Source of the DNA: Streptomyces qaidamensis
Lineage (GTDB): Bacteria > Actinomycetota > Actinomycetes > Streptomycetales > Streptomycetaceae
DNA: 64,000 nt
NCBI RefSeq assembly: GCF_001611795.1
Contig: NZ_CP015098.1
Span: 5,022,001 to 5,086,000, forward strand
Reading direction: 5' to 3'
Made by a program: the position numbers and the translations under genes. Each line of letters opens with the position of its first letter. The first letter of the stretch is position 1. The notes beneath the pieces were generated by a model. The model searched no databases, had not been told where the DNA came from, and saw only the letters and a list, made by a program, of their open reading frames with translations. Shown here piece after piece: positions 27,131 through 36,383 of this stretch.

Positions 27131-27562
27131 ATGGCCACCGTTGAGCTCCGCTTCAGCGCGCTGCCCGAGCACGTCAGGACCGCCCGGCTGGTGGCGGCAG
27201 CGGTGGCGCGCAGGGCCGGAGTGGACGAGGCCGTCCTCGACGAGGTCAGGCTCGCCGTCGGCGAGGCATGCAGCCGGGCCGTCGGGCTGCACCAGACCGG
27301 CGGGATCTCGGCACCGGTGAAGGTGCTGCTGATCGAGGAGGAGAAGCAGTTCTCCATCGAGGTCGGCGACGAGGTCCCGCACGCGGTGGCCGGCGAGGGT
27401 GGCGCCGGTCCCGGCGACCCCGACGCTGAGACCGACGAGGACGAAATGGGCCTCGCGGTCATCAGCGGACTCGTCGACGACGTCGAGGTCAGCGCGGGAG
27501 AGCACGGCGGGCTGATCAAGATGACCTGGCCGACCACGCCGCCGCCGACGATCCTGGTCTGA
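27131..27562 (+). CDS. apgA: Anti-sigma factor (RsbW/SpoIIAB-like), BldG partner
   Basis: A 143-residue GHKL-fold protein downstream of bldG, corresponding to S. coelicolor SCO3548/ApgA. The G1 region DEMGLAVISGLVDDVEV is present. The N-box reads VRLAVGEACSRAV: the position that is usually asparagine (E-x3-N) is arginine, which could weaken Mg-ATP binding and kinase activity. An acidic insert (PGDPDAETDEDE) lengthens the ATP lid region. It is expected to bind BldG and possibly a sigma factor. ATG 27131 follows GAGGGGG by 4 nt. A strong terminator follows. Confidence 0.9.
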   Translation: MATVELRFSALPEHVRTARLVAAAVARRAGVDEAVLDEVRLAVGEACSRAVGLHQTGGISAPVKVLLIEEEKQFSIEVGDEVPHAVAGEGGAGPGDPDAETDEDEMGLAVISGLVDDVEVSAGEHGGLIKMTWPTTPPPTILV

Positions 27563-27586
27563 CCCCGCCACCGCACACCGTTCGTC

Positions 27587-27617
27587 CGAAGGGCCCCGCC
27601 ACCCGTGGGGCCCTTCG
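27587..27617 (+). terminator. Terminator after the bldG-apgA operon
   Basis: A perfect 11-bp stem (27587-27597 with 27607-27617) and a 9-nt loop, 24 bp after the stop. Confidence 0.85.
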
Positions 27618-27836
27618 TCATGTGCGGGTGTCAGTGCTCGCCTTTACAGTAGTTCCTGTGCCGTTCATCGCGTGAATTCGTTCACGATCATTCGCGCGCT
27701 CTCCGGCAGTCTCGGAATGCTTTCAGGGCATTACCCCGGAAGTCCAATTCCGTTTATCGCGCTCTGTTTTGATCAGGTTCCGGTACCTACAATCCCGTCC
27801 ACATCTTGAGCTCAGCCCAAGCGTCAAGGAGGACGA

Positions 27837-30242
27837 ATGGCGGGGCTTTCCCTCTCACAACAGTCGGGCCATCCCACCGACCTCGCAGCCGCCGTACTGA
27901 CCGATGGCAACCGCGTCCTCATCGTGGTCATCGCGGTCGTCGCACTGGCGGCCCTGGTGCTCGCGGGGGTCCTGGTGCGCCAGGTACTCGCGGCCGGCGA
28001 GGGCACCGACAGCATGAAGAAGATCGCGGTGGCGATCCAGGAAGGCGCCAACGCCTATCTGGCACGTCAGCTGCGCACGCTCGGCGTATTCGCCGTGGTC
28101 GTGTTCTTCCTGCTCATGCTGCTGCCCGCGGACGACTGGAGTCAGCGTGCCGGACGTTCGGTGTTCTTTCTGATCGGAGCGGCGTTCTCGGCGGCCACCG
28201 GCTATATCGGCATGTGGCTCGCCGTACGCAGCAATGTGCGTGTCGCCGCGGCGGCGCGTGAAGCCACCCCGGCGGATGGCGAGCCGGAAAAGGATCTGAC
28301 CACCGTTTCGCACAAGGCGATGAAGATCGCCTTTCGCACGGGCGGCGTGGTCGGCATGTTCACGGTGGGCCTCGGCCTGCTCGGCGCCTCCTGCGTGGTG
28401 CTCGTCTACGCGGCCGACGCGCCGAAGGTGCTCGAAGGTTTCGGCCTCGGGGCCGCGCTGATCGCGATGTTCATGCGTGTCGGCGGTGGCATCTTCACCA
28501 AGGCGGCCGACGTCGGCGCCGACCTGGTCGGCAAGGTCGAACAGGGCATTCCGGAGGACGACCCGCGCAATGCCGCGACCATCGCCGACAACGTGGGCGA
28601 CAACGTCGGAGACTGCGCGGGCATGGCGGCCGACCTCTTCGAGTCGTACGCCGTGACCCTGGTCGCCGCGCTGATCCTCGGATCGGCGGCCTTCGGCGAC
28701 GCCGGGCTCGGCTTCCCGCTGCTCGTGCCGGCGATCGGTGTGATCACCGCCATGATCGGCATCTTCGCGGTCGCGCCCAGGCGCGCCGACCGCAGCGGCA
28801 TGAGCGCCATCAACCGCGGATTCTTCATCTCCGCGGTGATCTCGCTGGTGCTGGTGGCGGTGGCCGTCTTCGTCTACCTGCCGGGGAAGTACTCCGAGCT
28901 CGACGGGGTCACCGACGCCGCGATCCTGGGCAAGGACGGCGACCCGCGGGTCCTCGCGCTCGTCGCGGTGGCGATCGGCATCCTGCTCGCCGCCGTGATC
29001 CAGCAACTGACCGGCTACTTCACCGAGACCACCCGCAGGCCTGTGCGGGACATCGGCAAGAGTTCGCTCACCGGCCCGGCCACCGTCGTCCTCGCCGGCA
29101 TCTCCGTGGGTCTCGAATCCGCCGTCTACACCGCCCTGTTGATCGGCCTCGGTGTGTACGGGGCGTTCCTGCTCGGTGGTACGTCGATCATGTTGGCCCT
29201 GTTCGCGGTGGCGCTGGCCGGCACCGGCCTGCTCACCACGGTCGGTGTGATCGTCGCGATGGACACCTTCGGGCCGGTCTCCGACAACGCGCAGGGCATC
29301 GCGGAGATGTCCGGCGACGTCGAGGGCGCGGGCGCGCAGGTGCTCACCAATCTGGACGCGGTCGGCAACACCACCAAGGCGATCACCAAGGGCATCGCGA
29401 TCGCCACGGCCGTGCTCGCGGCGGCGGCGCTGTTCGGGTCGTACCGCGACGCGATCATCACCGGCGCCCGGGACGTCGGCGAGAAACTCAGCGGGGAGGG
29501 CGCCCCGATGAGCCTGATGATGGACATCTCGCAGCCCAACAACCTCGTGGGTCTCATCGCCGGCGCGGCGGTCGTCTTCCTCTTCTCGGGGCTGGCGATC
29601 AACGCCGTGTCGCGGTCGGCGGGTTCCGTGGTCTACGAGGTGCGGCGGCAGTTCCGCGAGAGGCCCGGGATCATGGACTACACCGAGAAACCGGAGTACG
29701 GCAAGGTCGTCGACATCTGTACCAAGGACGCCCTGCGCGAGCTCGCCACGCCTGGTCTGCTGGCCGTGTTGGCGCCCATCTTCATCGGGTTCACGCTCGG
29801 CGTCGGAGCGCTCGGCGCGTTCCTGGCGGGCGCGATCGGCGCGGGCACGCTGATGGCGGTGTTCCTCGCCAACTCCGGTGGCGCCTGGGACAACGCCAAG
29901 AAACTCGTCGAGGACGGCCACCACGGCGGCAAGGGCAGTGAGGCCCACGCGGCGACCGTGATCGGAGACACGGTCGGCGACCCCTTCAAGGACACCGCGG
30001 GTCCCGCCATCAACCCGCTGCTGAAGGTCATGAACCTGGTGTCGCTGCTCATCGCGCCGGCGGTGATCAAGTTCTCCTACGGCCCGGACAAGAGCATCGG
30101 AGTGCGGATTCTGATCGCCGTCCTCGCGTTCCTCGTGATCGCAGGGGCGGTGTACGTGTCAAAGCGGCGCGGCATCGCCATGGGTGACGAAGACAACGCC
30201 GGGACCGCACCCAAGTCGGCCGATCCGGCAGTGGTTTCGTAG
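27837..30242 (+). CDS. hppA: Membrane-bound H+-translocating pyrophosphatase, K+-independent type
   Basis: An 801-residue integral membrane proton pump driven by pyrophosphate hydrolysis, with about 16 hydrophobic segments. The substrate loop DVGADLVGKVE near residue 224 is followed by DNVGDNVGDCAGMAADLFE, both hallmark metal-PPi motifs. The sequence GNTTKAITKG near residue 510 has Lys and Thr at the two positions that distinguish K+-independent from K+-dependent enzymes (Ala and Gly), so it should pump without potassium. ATG follows AAGGAGG with 4-nt spacing. A monocistronic gene with terminators on both sides. Confidence 0.96.
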   Translation: MAGLSLSQQSGHPTDLAAAVLTDGNRVLIVVIAVVALAALVLAGVLVRQVLAAGEGTDSMKKIAVAIQEGANAYLARQLRTLGVFAVVVFFLLMLLPADDWSQRAGRSVFFLIGAAFSAATGYIGMWLAVRSNVRVAAAAREATPADGEPEKDLTTVSHKAMKIAFRTGGVVGMFTVGLGLLGASCVVLVYAADAPKVLEGFGLGAALIAMFMRVGGGIFTKAADVGADLVGKVEQGIPEDDPRNAATIADNVGDNVGDCAGMAADLFESYAVTLVAALILGSAAFGDAGLGFPLLVPAIGVITAMIGIFAVAPRRADRSGMSAINRGFFISAVISLVLVAVAVFVYLPGKYSELDGVTDAAILGKDGDPRVLALVAVAIGILLAAVIQQLTGYFTETTRRPVRDIGKSSLTGPATVVLAGISVGLESAVYTALLIGLGVYGAFLLGGTSIMLALFAVALAGTGLLTTVGVIVAMDTFGPVSDNAQGIAEMSGDVEGAGAQVLTNLDAVGNTTKAITKGIAIATAVLAAAALFGSYRDAIITGARDVGEKLSGEGAPMSLMMDISQPNNLVGLIAGAAVVFLFSGLAINAVSRSAGSVVYEVRRQFRERPGIMDYTEKPEYGKVVDICTKDALRELATPGLLAVLAPIFIGFTLGVGALGAFLAGAIGAGTLMAVFLANSGGAWDNAKKLVEDGHHGGKGSEAHAATVIGDTVGDPFKDTAGPAINPLLKVMNLVSLLIAPAVIKFSYGPDKSIGVRILIAVLAFLVIAGAVYVSKRRGIAMGDEDNAGTAPKSADPAVVS

Positions 30243-30270
30243 GGAGGTTTCCGAGCCCCAGCTCAAGGTG

Positions 30271-30306
30271 CGGGCGGGCGGCGCGCGTTGACGTGCCGCC
30301 CGCCCG
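30271..30306 (+). terminator. Terminator after hppA
   Basis: A perfect 12-bp GC stem (30271-30282 with 30295-30306), 12-nt loop, 28 bp after the stop codon. Confidence 0.85.
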
Positions 30307-30452
30307 CGCTGTGTGGGTACACGATCACGCGTGAGCCTTATCTCGCTTGGTGCAAAAGGTTACAAAAAGGTCTTAATAGACGCTCGGCGTGCGGTTGCCG
30401 TGCATCTGGCGTGTATGTTCCGGGGCCGAGAGCCATGGAAGGGACCAAACCG

Positions 30453-31025
30453 GTGAACAAGAAGCTCGCGGCCGCACTGTCCGGCGGTGCGGTACTGGTA
30501 CTGGCGCTGTCGGGCTGCGGCGGCGACGACAGCAACGAGAAGCTGGACTCCTGGGCCAAGCAGGTCTGTGACGCCGTACAGCCGCAGGCCAAGAAGATCG
30601 AGTCGGCCAATGCCGCGATCCAGAAGGAGACCTCCGACAACAGCACGCCGGAGGACGTCCAGAAGACCGACGCACAGGCCTTCCAGGACATGTCCGACGC
30701 CTACAAGGCGATCGGGACCGCCGTGAACAAGGCCGGGGCCCCGGACGTCGAGAACGGCGAGAAGAAGCAGCAGGACGCGGTCAAGGAGCTCAACTCGATC
30801 TCCGCCTCGTACGCCTCGCTGAAGAAGCAGGTCGACGGGCTCGACACCAAGGACCAGGGCAAGTTCGCCGACGGCCTGAAGGACATCGCCACCGAGCTGG
30901 ACAAGCTGAGCCAGAGCGGGAACGACGCCCTCAGGAACCTGGAGGAGGGCGAGGTCGGCCAGGCGATGGCCAAGCAGTCCAGCTGCAAGGCGGCCACGGC
31001 GTCGGCGGGGGCCACGCAGAGCTGA
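30453..31025 (+). CDS. Small secreted lipoprotein of unknown function
   Basis: A 190-residue protein with a short basic signal peptide and lipobox LSGC (cysteine ~22). An Asp/Gly spacer follows, then a wholly helical charged domain with long Lys/Glu/Ala/Gln stretches (coiled-coil-like) and one late cysteine in QSSCKAA. It resembles small exported helical lipoproteins of Streptomyces with no known role. GTG 30453 has AAGGGACC upstream. The frame is open further 5' but the signal peptide must start here. A relatively AT-rich region (30340-30390) upstream probably holds the promoter. Confidence 0.82.
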   Translation: MNKKLAAALSGGAVLVLALSGCGGDDSNEKLDSWAKQVCDAVQPQAKKIESANAAIQKETSDNSTPEDVQKTDAQAFQDMSDAYKAIGTAVNKAGAPDVENGEKKQQDAVKELNSISASYASLKKQVDGLDTKDQGKFADGLKDIATELDKLSQSGNDALRNLEEGEVGQAMAKQSSCKAATASAGATQS

Positions 31026-31203
31026 GCAGCGGGGCCGGGCAGCAGGCGGCAAACGTGACTGCTGAGCCAAACGTGACGGCTGAGCTGAAGGTGACTGACT
31101 GACCCCGTTGTGTCCAGTGCCCCTCTCGTGACGAGCGCCCGAAGCTCATGCGAACCCCGGCACGGGCACGTGCGGCACCCGCACCGGCGGCCACAATGGG
31201 GGC

Positions 31204-32733
31204 GTGAGTAACGCCAGTCAGTCACCCCTGCCCCCGCTGCCCGCCTCCGACCGTCCCGAAGCCGCCGCCCGGCTCCGGGACGCCCTGCTCGCGGCCTCCT
31301 TCACCGCCGACGGACTGCTCGAACTGCTCGGTGCCCCCGCGTACGCGGCACTGGCCCGCAGCGAGACCGTCCCCGCGCTCCGGGCGACCCGCGGGGACAC
31401 GCCCCTGGAGATGCTCGTCCGGCTGTTCCTGCTCCAGCAGCCCGTGCCGCACGCGCGCGTTGCGGAGGTCCTGCCCGTGGACGCCTGCCTGGAGAGCGGC
31501 TGGCTGGCCCGGGCCGGCGGGGACGAACTCGCCGCGACGGTGGACGTTCGGCCCTACGGCGGTCCCGGCGGTGAGGACTGGTTCATCGTGTCGGACCTCG
31601 GCTGCGCGGTCGGCGGCGCCGGTGGGATCGGCCGACGCGAGGAGGGCGTCGTCCTCGGAGTCGGCGGTGCCTCGATGACCCTCGCCGGCATCACCGTGCG
31701 TACGCCCGTCGCCGCCGCGCTCGACCTCGGCACCGGCTCCGGCATCCAGGCCCTGCACGCCGCGCAGCACGCCACGCGCGTGGTGGCCACCGATCTCAAC
31801 CCGCGTGCCGTGCACATCACCGCCCTCACGCTGGCGCTGTCCGGCGCCGCGGCCGCCGACCTGCGCGAGGGCTCCCTCTTCGAGCCCGTACGGAGCGACG
31901 AGACGTACGACCTGATCGTCTCCAACCCGCCCTTCGTGATCTCGCCCGGCGCCCGGCTGACCTACCGCGACGGCGGGATGGGCGGGGACGATCTGTGCCG
32001 CACGCTCGTTCAACAGGCGGGCGGCCGCCTGAACGAGGGCGGGTTCGCGCAGTTCCTCGCGAACTGGCAGCACGTGGAAGGGGAGGACTGGCAGGACAGG
32101 CTCAGGTCATGGGTGCCCCGGGGCTGTGACGCGTGGATCGTGCAGCGCGAGGTACAGGACGTCAACCAGTACGCCGAGCTGTGGCTCCGTGACGCGGGCG
32201 ACCACCAGGGCGACGCGGCGGAGTACCAGGCGCGGTACGACGCATGGCTCGACGAGTTCGAGGCGCGCAAGGTGAAGGCCGTCGGCTTCGGCTGGATCAC
32301 CCTGCGCAGGACGAGTGCCGCCGTGCCCTCGATCACGGTGGAGGAGTGGCCGCACCCGGTCGAGCAGCCGCTCGGTGACACGATCCGGGCCCACTTCGAC
32401 CGGCTCGACCACCTGCGCGACCACGACGACGCCGCGCTGCTCGAAGGGCATTTCCGGCTCGCCGCCGAGATCGTGCAGGAGCAGGTCGGACTGCCCGGCG
32501 CGGAGGATCCGGAGCACGTCGTGCTGCGCCAGAATCGCGGCATGCGCCGGGCGACCCGGGTGGACACGGTCGGTGCGGGTTTCGCGGGTGTGTGCGACGG
32601 CACGATGAGCGCGGGCCGCATCCTCGACGCCATCGCCCAGCTGATCGGTGAGGACCCGGTGCTGCTGCGCGACCGTACGCCGGCCCAGATCCGGCTGCTG
32701 GTCGAGCAGGGATTCCTGGAGCCGGTCCGCTGA
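31204..32733 (+). CDS. N6/N5-type methyltransferase (HemK/RlmG-like, NPPF motif)
   Basis: A 509-residue protein. An N-terminal ~160-residue domain of unknown function precedes a class I SAM methyltransferase: LDLGTGSGIQAL near residue 174, ATDLNPRAV, and the catalytic SNPPFVISP near residue 241. The NPPF motif marks methylation of a planar amide or amino nitrogen, as in HemK/PrmC (glutamine in release factors) or RlmG (guanine in 23S rRNA). The C-terminal ~150 residues are family-specific. GTG 31204 is preceded by CACAAT with 6-nt spacing, consistent with a leaderless message. The substrate is not predictable. Confidence 0.87.
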   Translation: MSNASQSPLPPLPASDRPEAAARLRDALLAASFTADGLLELLGAPAYAALARSETVPALRATRGDTPLEMLVRLFLLQQPVPHARVAEVLPVDACLESGWLARAGGDELAATVDVRPYGGPGGEDWFIVSDLGCAVGGAGGIGRREEGVVLGVGGASMTLAGITVRTPVAAALDLGTGSGIQALHAAQHATRVVATDLNPRAVHITALTLALSGAAAADLREGSLFEPVRSDETYDLIVSNPPFVISPGARLTYRDGGMGGDDLCRTLVQQAGGRLNEGGFAQFLANWQHVEGEDWQDRLRSWVPRGCDAWIVQREVQDVNQYAELWLRDAGDHQGDAAEYQARYDAWLDEFEARKVKAVGFGWITLRRTSAAVPSITVEEWPHPVEQPLGDTIRAHFDRLDHLRDHDDAALLEGHFRLAAEIVQEQVGLPGAEDPEHVVLRQNRGMRRATRVDTVGAGFAGVCDGTMSAGRILDAIAQLIGEDPVLLRDRTPAQIRLLVEQGFLEPVR

Positions 32734-32957
32734 ACGGACTGCCGAGGGGCGACCTCGGGGGGCCGGCGAAGCGGCTCGCCAACAAATTCGAGTCGATTTG
32801 AACACCTCGTCCGAGACGGTTCGTGAGGAACCGGACGACCTTGATCCGCCACCCTGTCGCCCCGGCGTTCACCTCGGGTTCGCCTGCCCGCCGCCCGCCC
32901 GTGTCAGCCTCCCGTGGCTGGGAATGCGCGGACAGGGGAAATGGGGCGCGGCGGGGC

Positions 32958-33155
32958 ATGGAGAGTGAACCGGCGATCTTCGCGGGAGCGGTGTTCTCCC
33001 TGTTCGGAGGCGGGCTGCTGGCGTGGACGGTGACGCGCGTGCGTCAGGACCGGCCCGTCGCCGAGGGCGTGAGTCCGGTCGCGTCGGCGACCTTCGCAGG
33101 CCTCGTCGCGGTGCTCGCTCTGGCGGCCGGAACCTGGTGCTTCACACGCCTCTGA
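32958..33155 (+). CDS. Small two-helix membrane protein
   Basis: A 65-residue protein with two hydrophobic segments (~6-24 and ~44-62) joined by a charged TRVRQDRPVAEG loop. Coding-type codon bias holds along its length. It sits alone between the methyltransferase and topA genes. The family is unknown to me; a small conserved Streptomyces membrane protein is likely. Confidence 0.6.
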   Translation: MESEPAIFAGAVFSLFGGGLLAWTVTRVRQDRPVAEGVSPVASATFAGLVAVLALAAGTWCFTRL

Positions 33156-33401
33156 GACCCCCTCCGGCGACGTTCCCGCGCGTGACCGGGGCGTCGCACT
33201 GCGTACGGGGGCGGGCCGGCTCCCGCTACGCCGGGCGGCAGGATTGGTGGTAGTCGGGTTACCGTTCGAGTGGCCGTTGCGGGCTTTTCCCGTTTGACAC
33301 GGGGGCGGGATGTACCGTCACACTCCGCAGCGTCACCACGTACCCAGCCCCGGTAAACGACTCCGGGGAGGCCCCAGCGTCGACCGGAGAGAAGAGCGAA
33401 G

Positions 33402-36230
33402 TTGTCCCCGACCAGCGAGACCGCGAAGGGCGGCCGCCGACTCGTCATCGTCGAGTCGCCTGCCAAGGCGAAGACGATCAAGGGCTATCTCGGCCCCGGC
33501 TACATCGTCGAGGCGAGCGTCGGGCACATCCGCGACCTTCCCAACGGCGCCGCCGAGGTGCCCGAGAAGTACACCGGCGAGGTCCGCCGCCTCGGTGTGG
33601 ACGTCGAACACGACTTCCAGCCGATCTATGTGGTCAACGCCGACAAGAAGGCGCAGGTCAAGAAGCTCAAGGACCTGCTGAAGGAGTCCGACGAACTCTT
33701 CCTCGCCACCGATGAGGACCGCGAGGGCGAGGCCATCGCCTGGCACCTCCAGGAAGTTCTCAAGCCCAAGGTCCCGGTCAAGCGGATGGTCTTCCACGAG
33801 ATCACCAAGGCCGCGATCCAGGCCGCCGTGGCCAACCCGCGCCAGCTCAACCAGAAGCTCGTCGACGCCCAGGAAACCCGCCGCATCCTCGACCGTCTCT
33901 ACGGCTACGAGGTCTCGCCGGTCCTGTGGAAGAAGGTCATGCCGCGCCTGTCGGCCGGCCGTGTCCAGTCGGTCGCCACACGTCTCGTGGTGGAGCGGGA
34001 ACGCGAGCGCATCGCCTTTCGTTCGGCTGAGTACTGGGACCTGACGGGTACCTTCGCGACCGGCCGCGCCGGAGACTCGTCGGACCCGTCGTCGCTGGTC
34101 GCGCGCCTGCAGACCGTCGACGGCAGGCGGGTCGCGCAGGGCCGCGACTTCGACTCCCTGGGACAACTGAAGAGCGCGAACACCCTCCACCTCGACGAGG
34201 CGAACGCACGCGCCCTGGCCGCCGCCCTGGAGCAGACGCGGTTCGCCGTCCGCTCCGTCGAGTCCAAGCCGTACCGCCGCTCGCCGTACGCCCCGTTCCG
34301 TACGACGACGCTGCAGCAGGAAGCCAGCCGCAAGCTCGGCTTCGGCGCGAAGGCCACCATGCAGGTCGCGCAGAAGCTGTACGAGAACGGCTACATCACC
34401 TACATGCGTACGGACTCCACGACCCTGAGCGACACGGCGGTCGCCGCCGCCCGCGCCCAGGTCACGCAGCTGTACGGCGCCGACTACCTGCCGCCGCAGC
34501 CGAGGACGTACGCCGGGAAGGTCAAGAACGCGCAGGAGGCCCACGAGGCGATCCGCCCCTCGGGTGATCGTTTCCGCACTCCCGCCGAGACGGGACTGAC
34601 CGGTGACCAGTTCAAGCTGTACGAGCTGATCTGGAAGCGGACCGTCGCCTCCCAGATGAAGGACGCCACCGGCAACAGCGTCACGGTGAAGATCGGCGGC
34701 ACGGCGGCCGACGGCCGGGACGTCGAGTTCAGCGCGTCCGGCAAGACGATCACCTTCCACGGCTTCCTGAAGGCCTACGTGGAGGGCGCCGACGACCCGA
34801 ACGCGGAGCTCGACGACCGCGAGCGCCGGCTGCCGCAGGTCTCCGAGGGCGACGCCCTGAGCGCCCAGGAGCTCACGGTCGACGGGCACGCCACCAAGCC
34901 CCCGGCCCGCTACACCGAGGCCTCCCTGGTCAAGGAGCTGGAAGAGCGCGAGATCGGCCGCCCGTCGACGTACGCGTCGATCATCGGCACGATCCTGGAC
35001 CGCGGCTACGTGTTCAAGAAGGGCACGGCCCTGGTGCCGTCGTTCCTGTCCTTCGCCGTCGTCAACCTCCTGGAGAAGCACTTCGGGCGGCTCGTCGACT
35101 ACGGCTTCACCGCCAAGATGGAGGACGACCTCGACCGCATCGCCCGCGGCGAGGCCCAGTCCGTGCCGTGGCTGAAGCGGTTCTACTTCGGCGAGGGCAC
35201 CGCCAGCGGCGGCGCGGCCGACGCCGGCAACGGCGACGGGGACCACCTCGGCGGCCTCAAGGAGCTGGTGACGGACCTGGGCGCGATCGACGCCCGCGAG
35301 GTGTCGTCGTTCCCGGTGGCCAACGACATCGTGCTGCGGGTCGGCCGCTACGGGCCGTACATCGAGCGCGGCGAGAAGGACACCGAGCAGCACCAGCGCG
35401 CCGACATCCCCGACGACCTGGCGCCCGACGAGCTGACCGTCGACCTCGCGGAGGAGCTGCTCGCCAAGCCGAGCGGCGACTACGAGCTGGGCACGGACCC
35501 GGCCACCGGCCACACGATCGTCGCCAAGGACGGCCGCTACGGCCCGTACGTGACGGAGATCCTTCCCGAGGGCACCCCGAAGACGGGCAAGAACGCGGTC
35601 AAGCCGCGCACGGCGTCCCTGTTCAAGACGATGTCCCTGGACACGGTGACCCTCGACGAGGCCCTCAAGCTGATGTCGTTGCCGCGTGTCGTCGGCGCGG
35701 ACGCCGAGGGCCAGGAGATCACCGCGCAGAACGGCCGCTACGGCCCGTACCTGAAGAAGGGCACGGACTCGCGCTCGCTCCAGGCCGAGGAGCAGCTCTT
35801 CACGATCACGCTGGAGGAGGCGCTGGCGATCTACGCCCAGCCCAAGCAGCGTGGCCGGGCCGCGGCCAAGCCGCCGCTGAAGGAGCTGGGCACCGACCCG
35901 GTCAGCGAGAAGCCGGTCGTGGTCAAGGACGGCCGCTTCGGCCCGTACGTCACCGACGGGGAGACCAACGCGACCCTGCGCTCCGGCGACAGCGTCGAGG
36001 ACATCACCCCGGAGCGCGGTTACGAGCTGCTCGCCGAGAAGCGGGCCAAGGCGCCGGCGAAGAAGACCGCGAAGAAGGCGGCCAAGAAGGCGCCGGCGAA
36101 GAAGACGACGACGGCCAAGAAGACCGCGGCGAAGAAGACCACGACCGCGAAGAAGACGACGGCGAAGAAGACCACCGCGAAGAAGACGGCCGCCAAGACG
36201 GCGACCGCCGCCAAGTCCGCGGAGGACTGA
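33402..36230 (+). CDS. topA: DNA topoisomerase I with lysine-rich tail (TTG start)
   Basis: A 942-residue type IA topoisomerase that relaxes negative supercoils. The Toprim domain opens with IVESPAKAKTI (residues ~14-24) and has ATDEDREGEA near 102-110. The catalytic tyrosine is Tyr334 in YMRTDS. The C-terminal third holds repeated FGPYV/YGPY-type actinobacterial domains in place of zinc fingers. It ends in ~55 residues of KKTAAKK repeats, known in actinobacterial TopA to increase processivity. The start is TTG 33402: GGAGAGAAG lies upstream and no ATG/GTG stands in a suitable place before the Toprim motif. Confidence 0.97.
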   Translation: MSPTSETAKGGRRLVIVESPAKAKTIKGYLGPGYIVEASVGHIRDLPNGAAEVPEKYTGEVRRLGVDVEHDFQPIYVVNADKKAQVKKLKDLLKESDELFLATDEDREGEAIAWHLQEVLKPKVPVKRMVFHEITKAAIQAAVANPRQLNQKLVDAQETRRILDRLYGYEVSPVLWKKVMPRLSAGRVQSVATRLVVERERERIAFRSAEYWDLTGTFATGRAGDSSDPSSLVARLQTVDGRRVAQGRDFDSLGQLKSANTLHLDEANARALAAALEQTRFAVRSVESKPYRRSPYAPFRTTTLQQEASRKLGFGAKATMQVAQKLYENGYITYMRTDSTTLSDTAVAAARAQVTQLYGADYLPPQPRTYAGKVKNAQEAHEAIRPSGDRFRTPAETGLTGDQFKLYELIWKRTVASQMKDATGNSVTVKIGGTAADGRDVEFSASGKTITFHGFLKAYVEGADDPNAELDDRERRLPQVSEGDALSAQELTVDGHATKPPARYTEASLVKELEEREIGRPSTYASIIGTILDRGYVFKKGTALVPSFLSFAVVNLLEKHFGRLVDYGFTAKMEDDLDRIARGEAQSVPWLKRFYFGEGTASGGAADAGNGDGDHLGGLKELVTDLGAIDAREVSSFPVANDIVLRVGRYGPYIERGEKDTEQHQRADIPDDLAPDELTVDLAEELLAKPSGDYELGTDPATGHTIVAKDGRYGPYVTEILPEGTPKTGKNAVKPRTASLFKTMSLDTVTLDEALKLMSLPRVVGADAEGQEITAQNGRYGPYLKKGTDSRSLQAEEQLFTITLEEALAIYAQPKQRGRAAAKPPLKELGTDPVSEKPVVVKDGRFGPYVTDGETNATLRSGDSVEDITPERGYELLAEKRAKAPAKKTAKKAAKKAPAKKTTTAKKTAAKKTTTAKKTTAKKTTAKKTAAKTATAAKSAED

Positions 36231-36383
36231 GGCCGTTCGAGCCCTGTGCGAAGCCGGACCTCCGTGTTCGGATCTTCGCCCGGGGTTCGGAAAGCGAACG
36301 CCCCGGCAACACTTCGGTGTCGGGGCGTGCGCATGCCAGGCCGCGCCCTCCAGGGTGTCGGTGGCTCCCGATAGGCTGAACGC

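Noticed and set aside
32734..32957. Small RNA or gene between the methyltransferase and small membrane protein genes
   Set aside because: No clear hairpin pair, promoter or coding bias.
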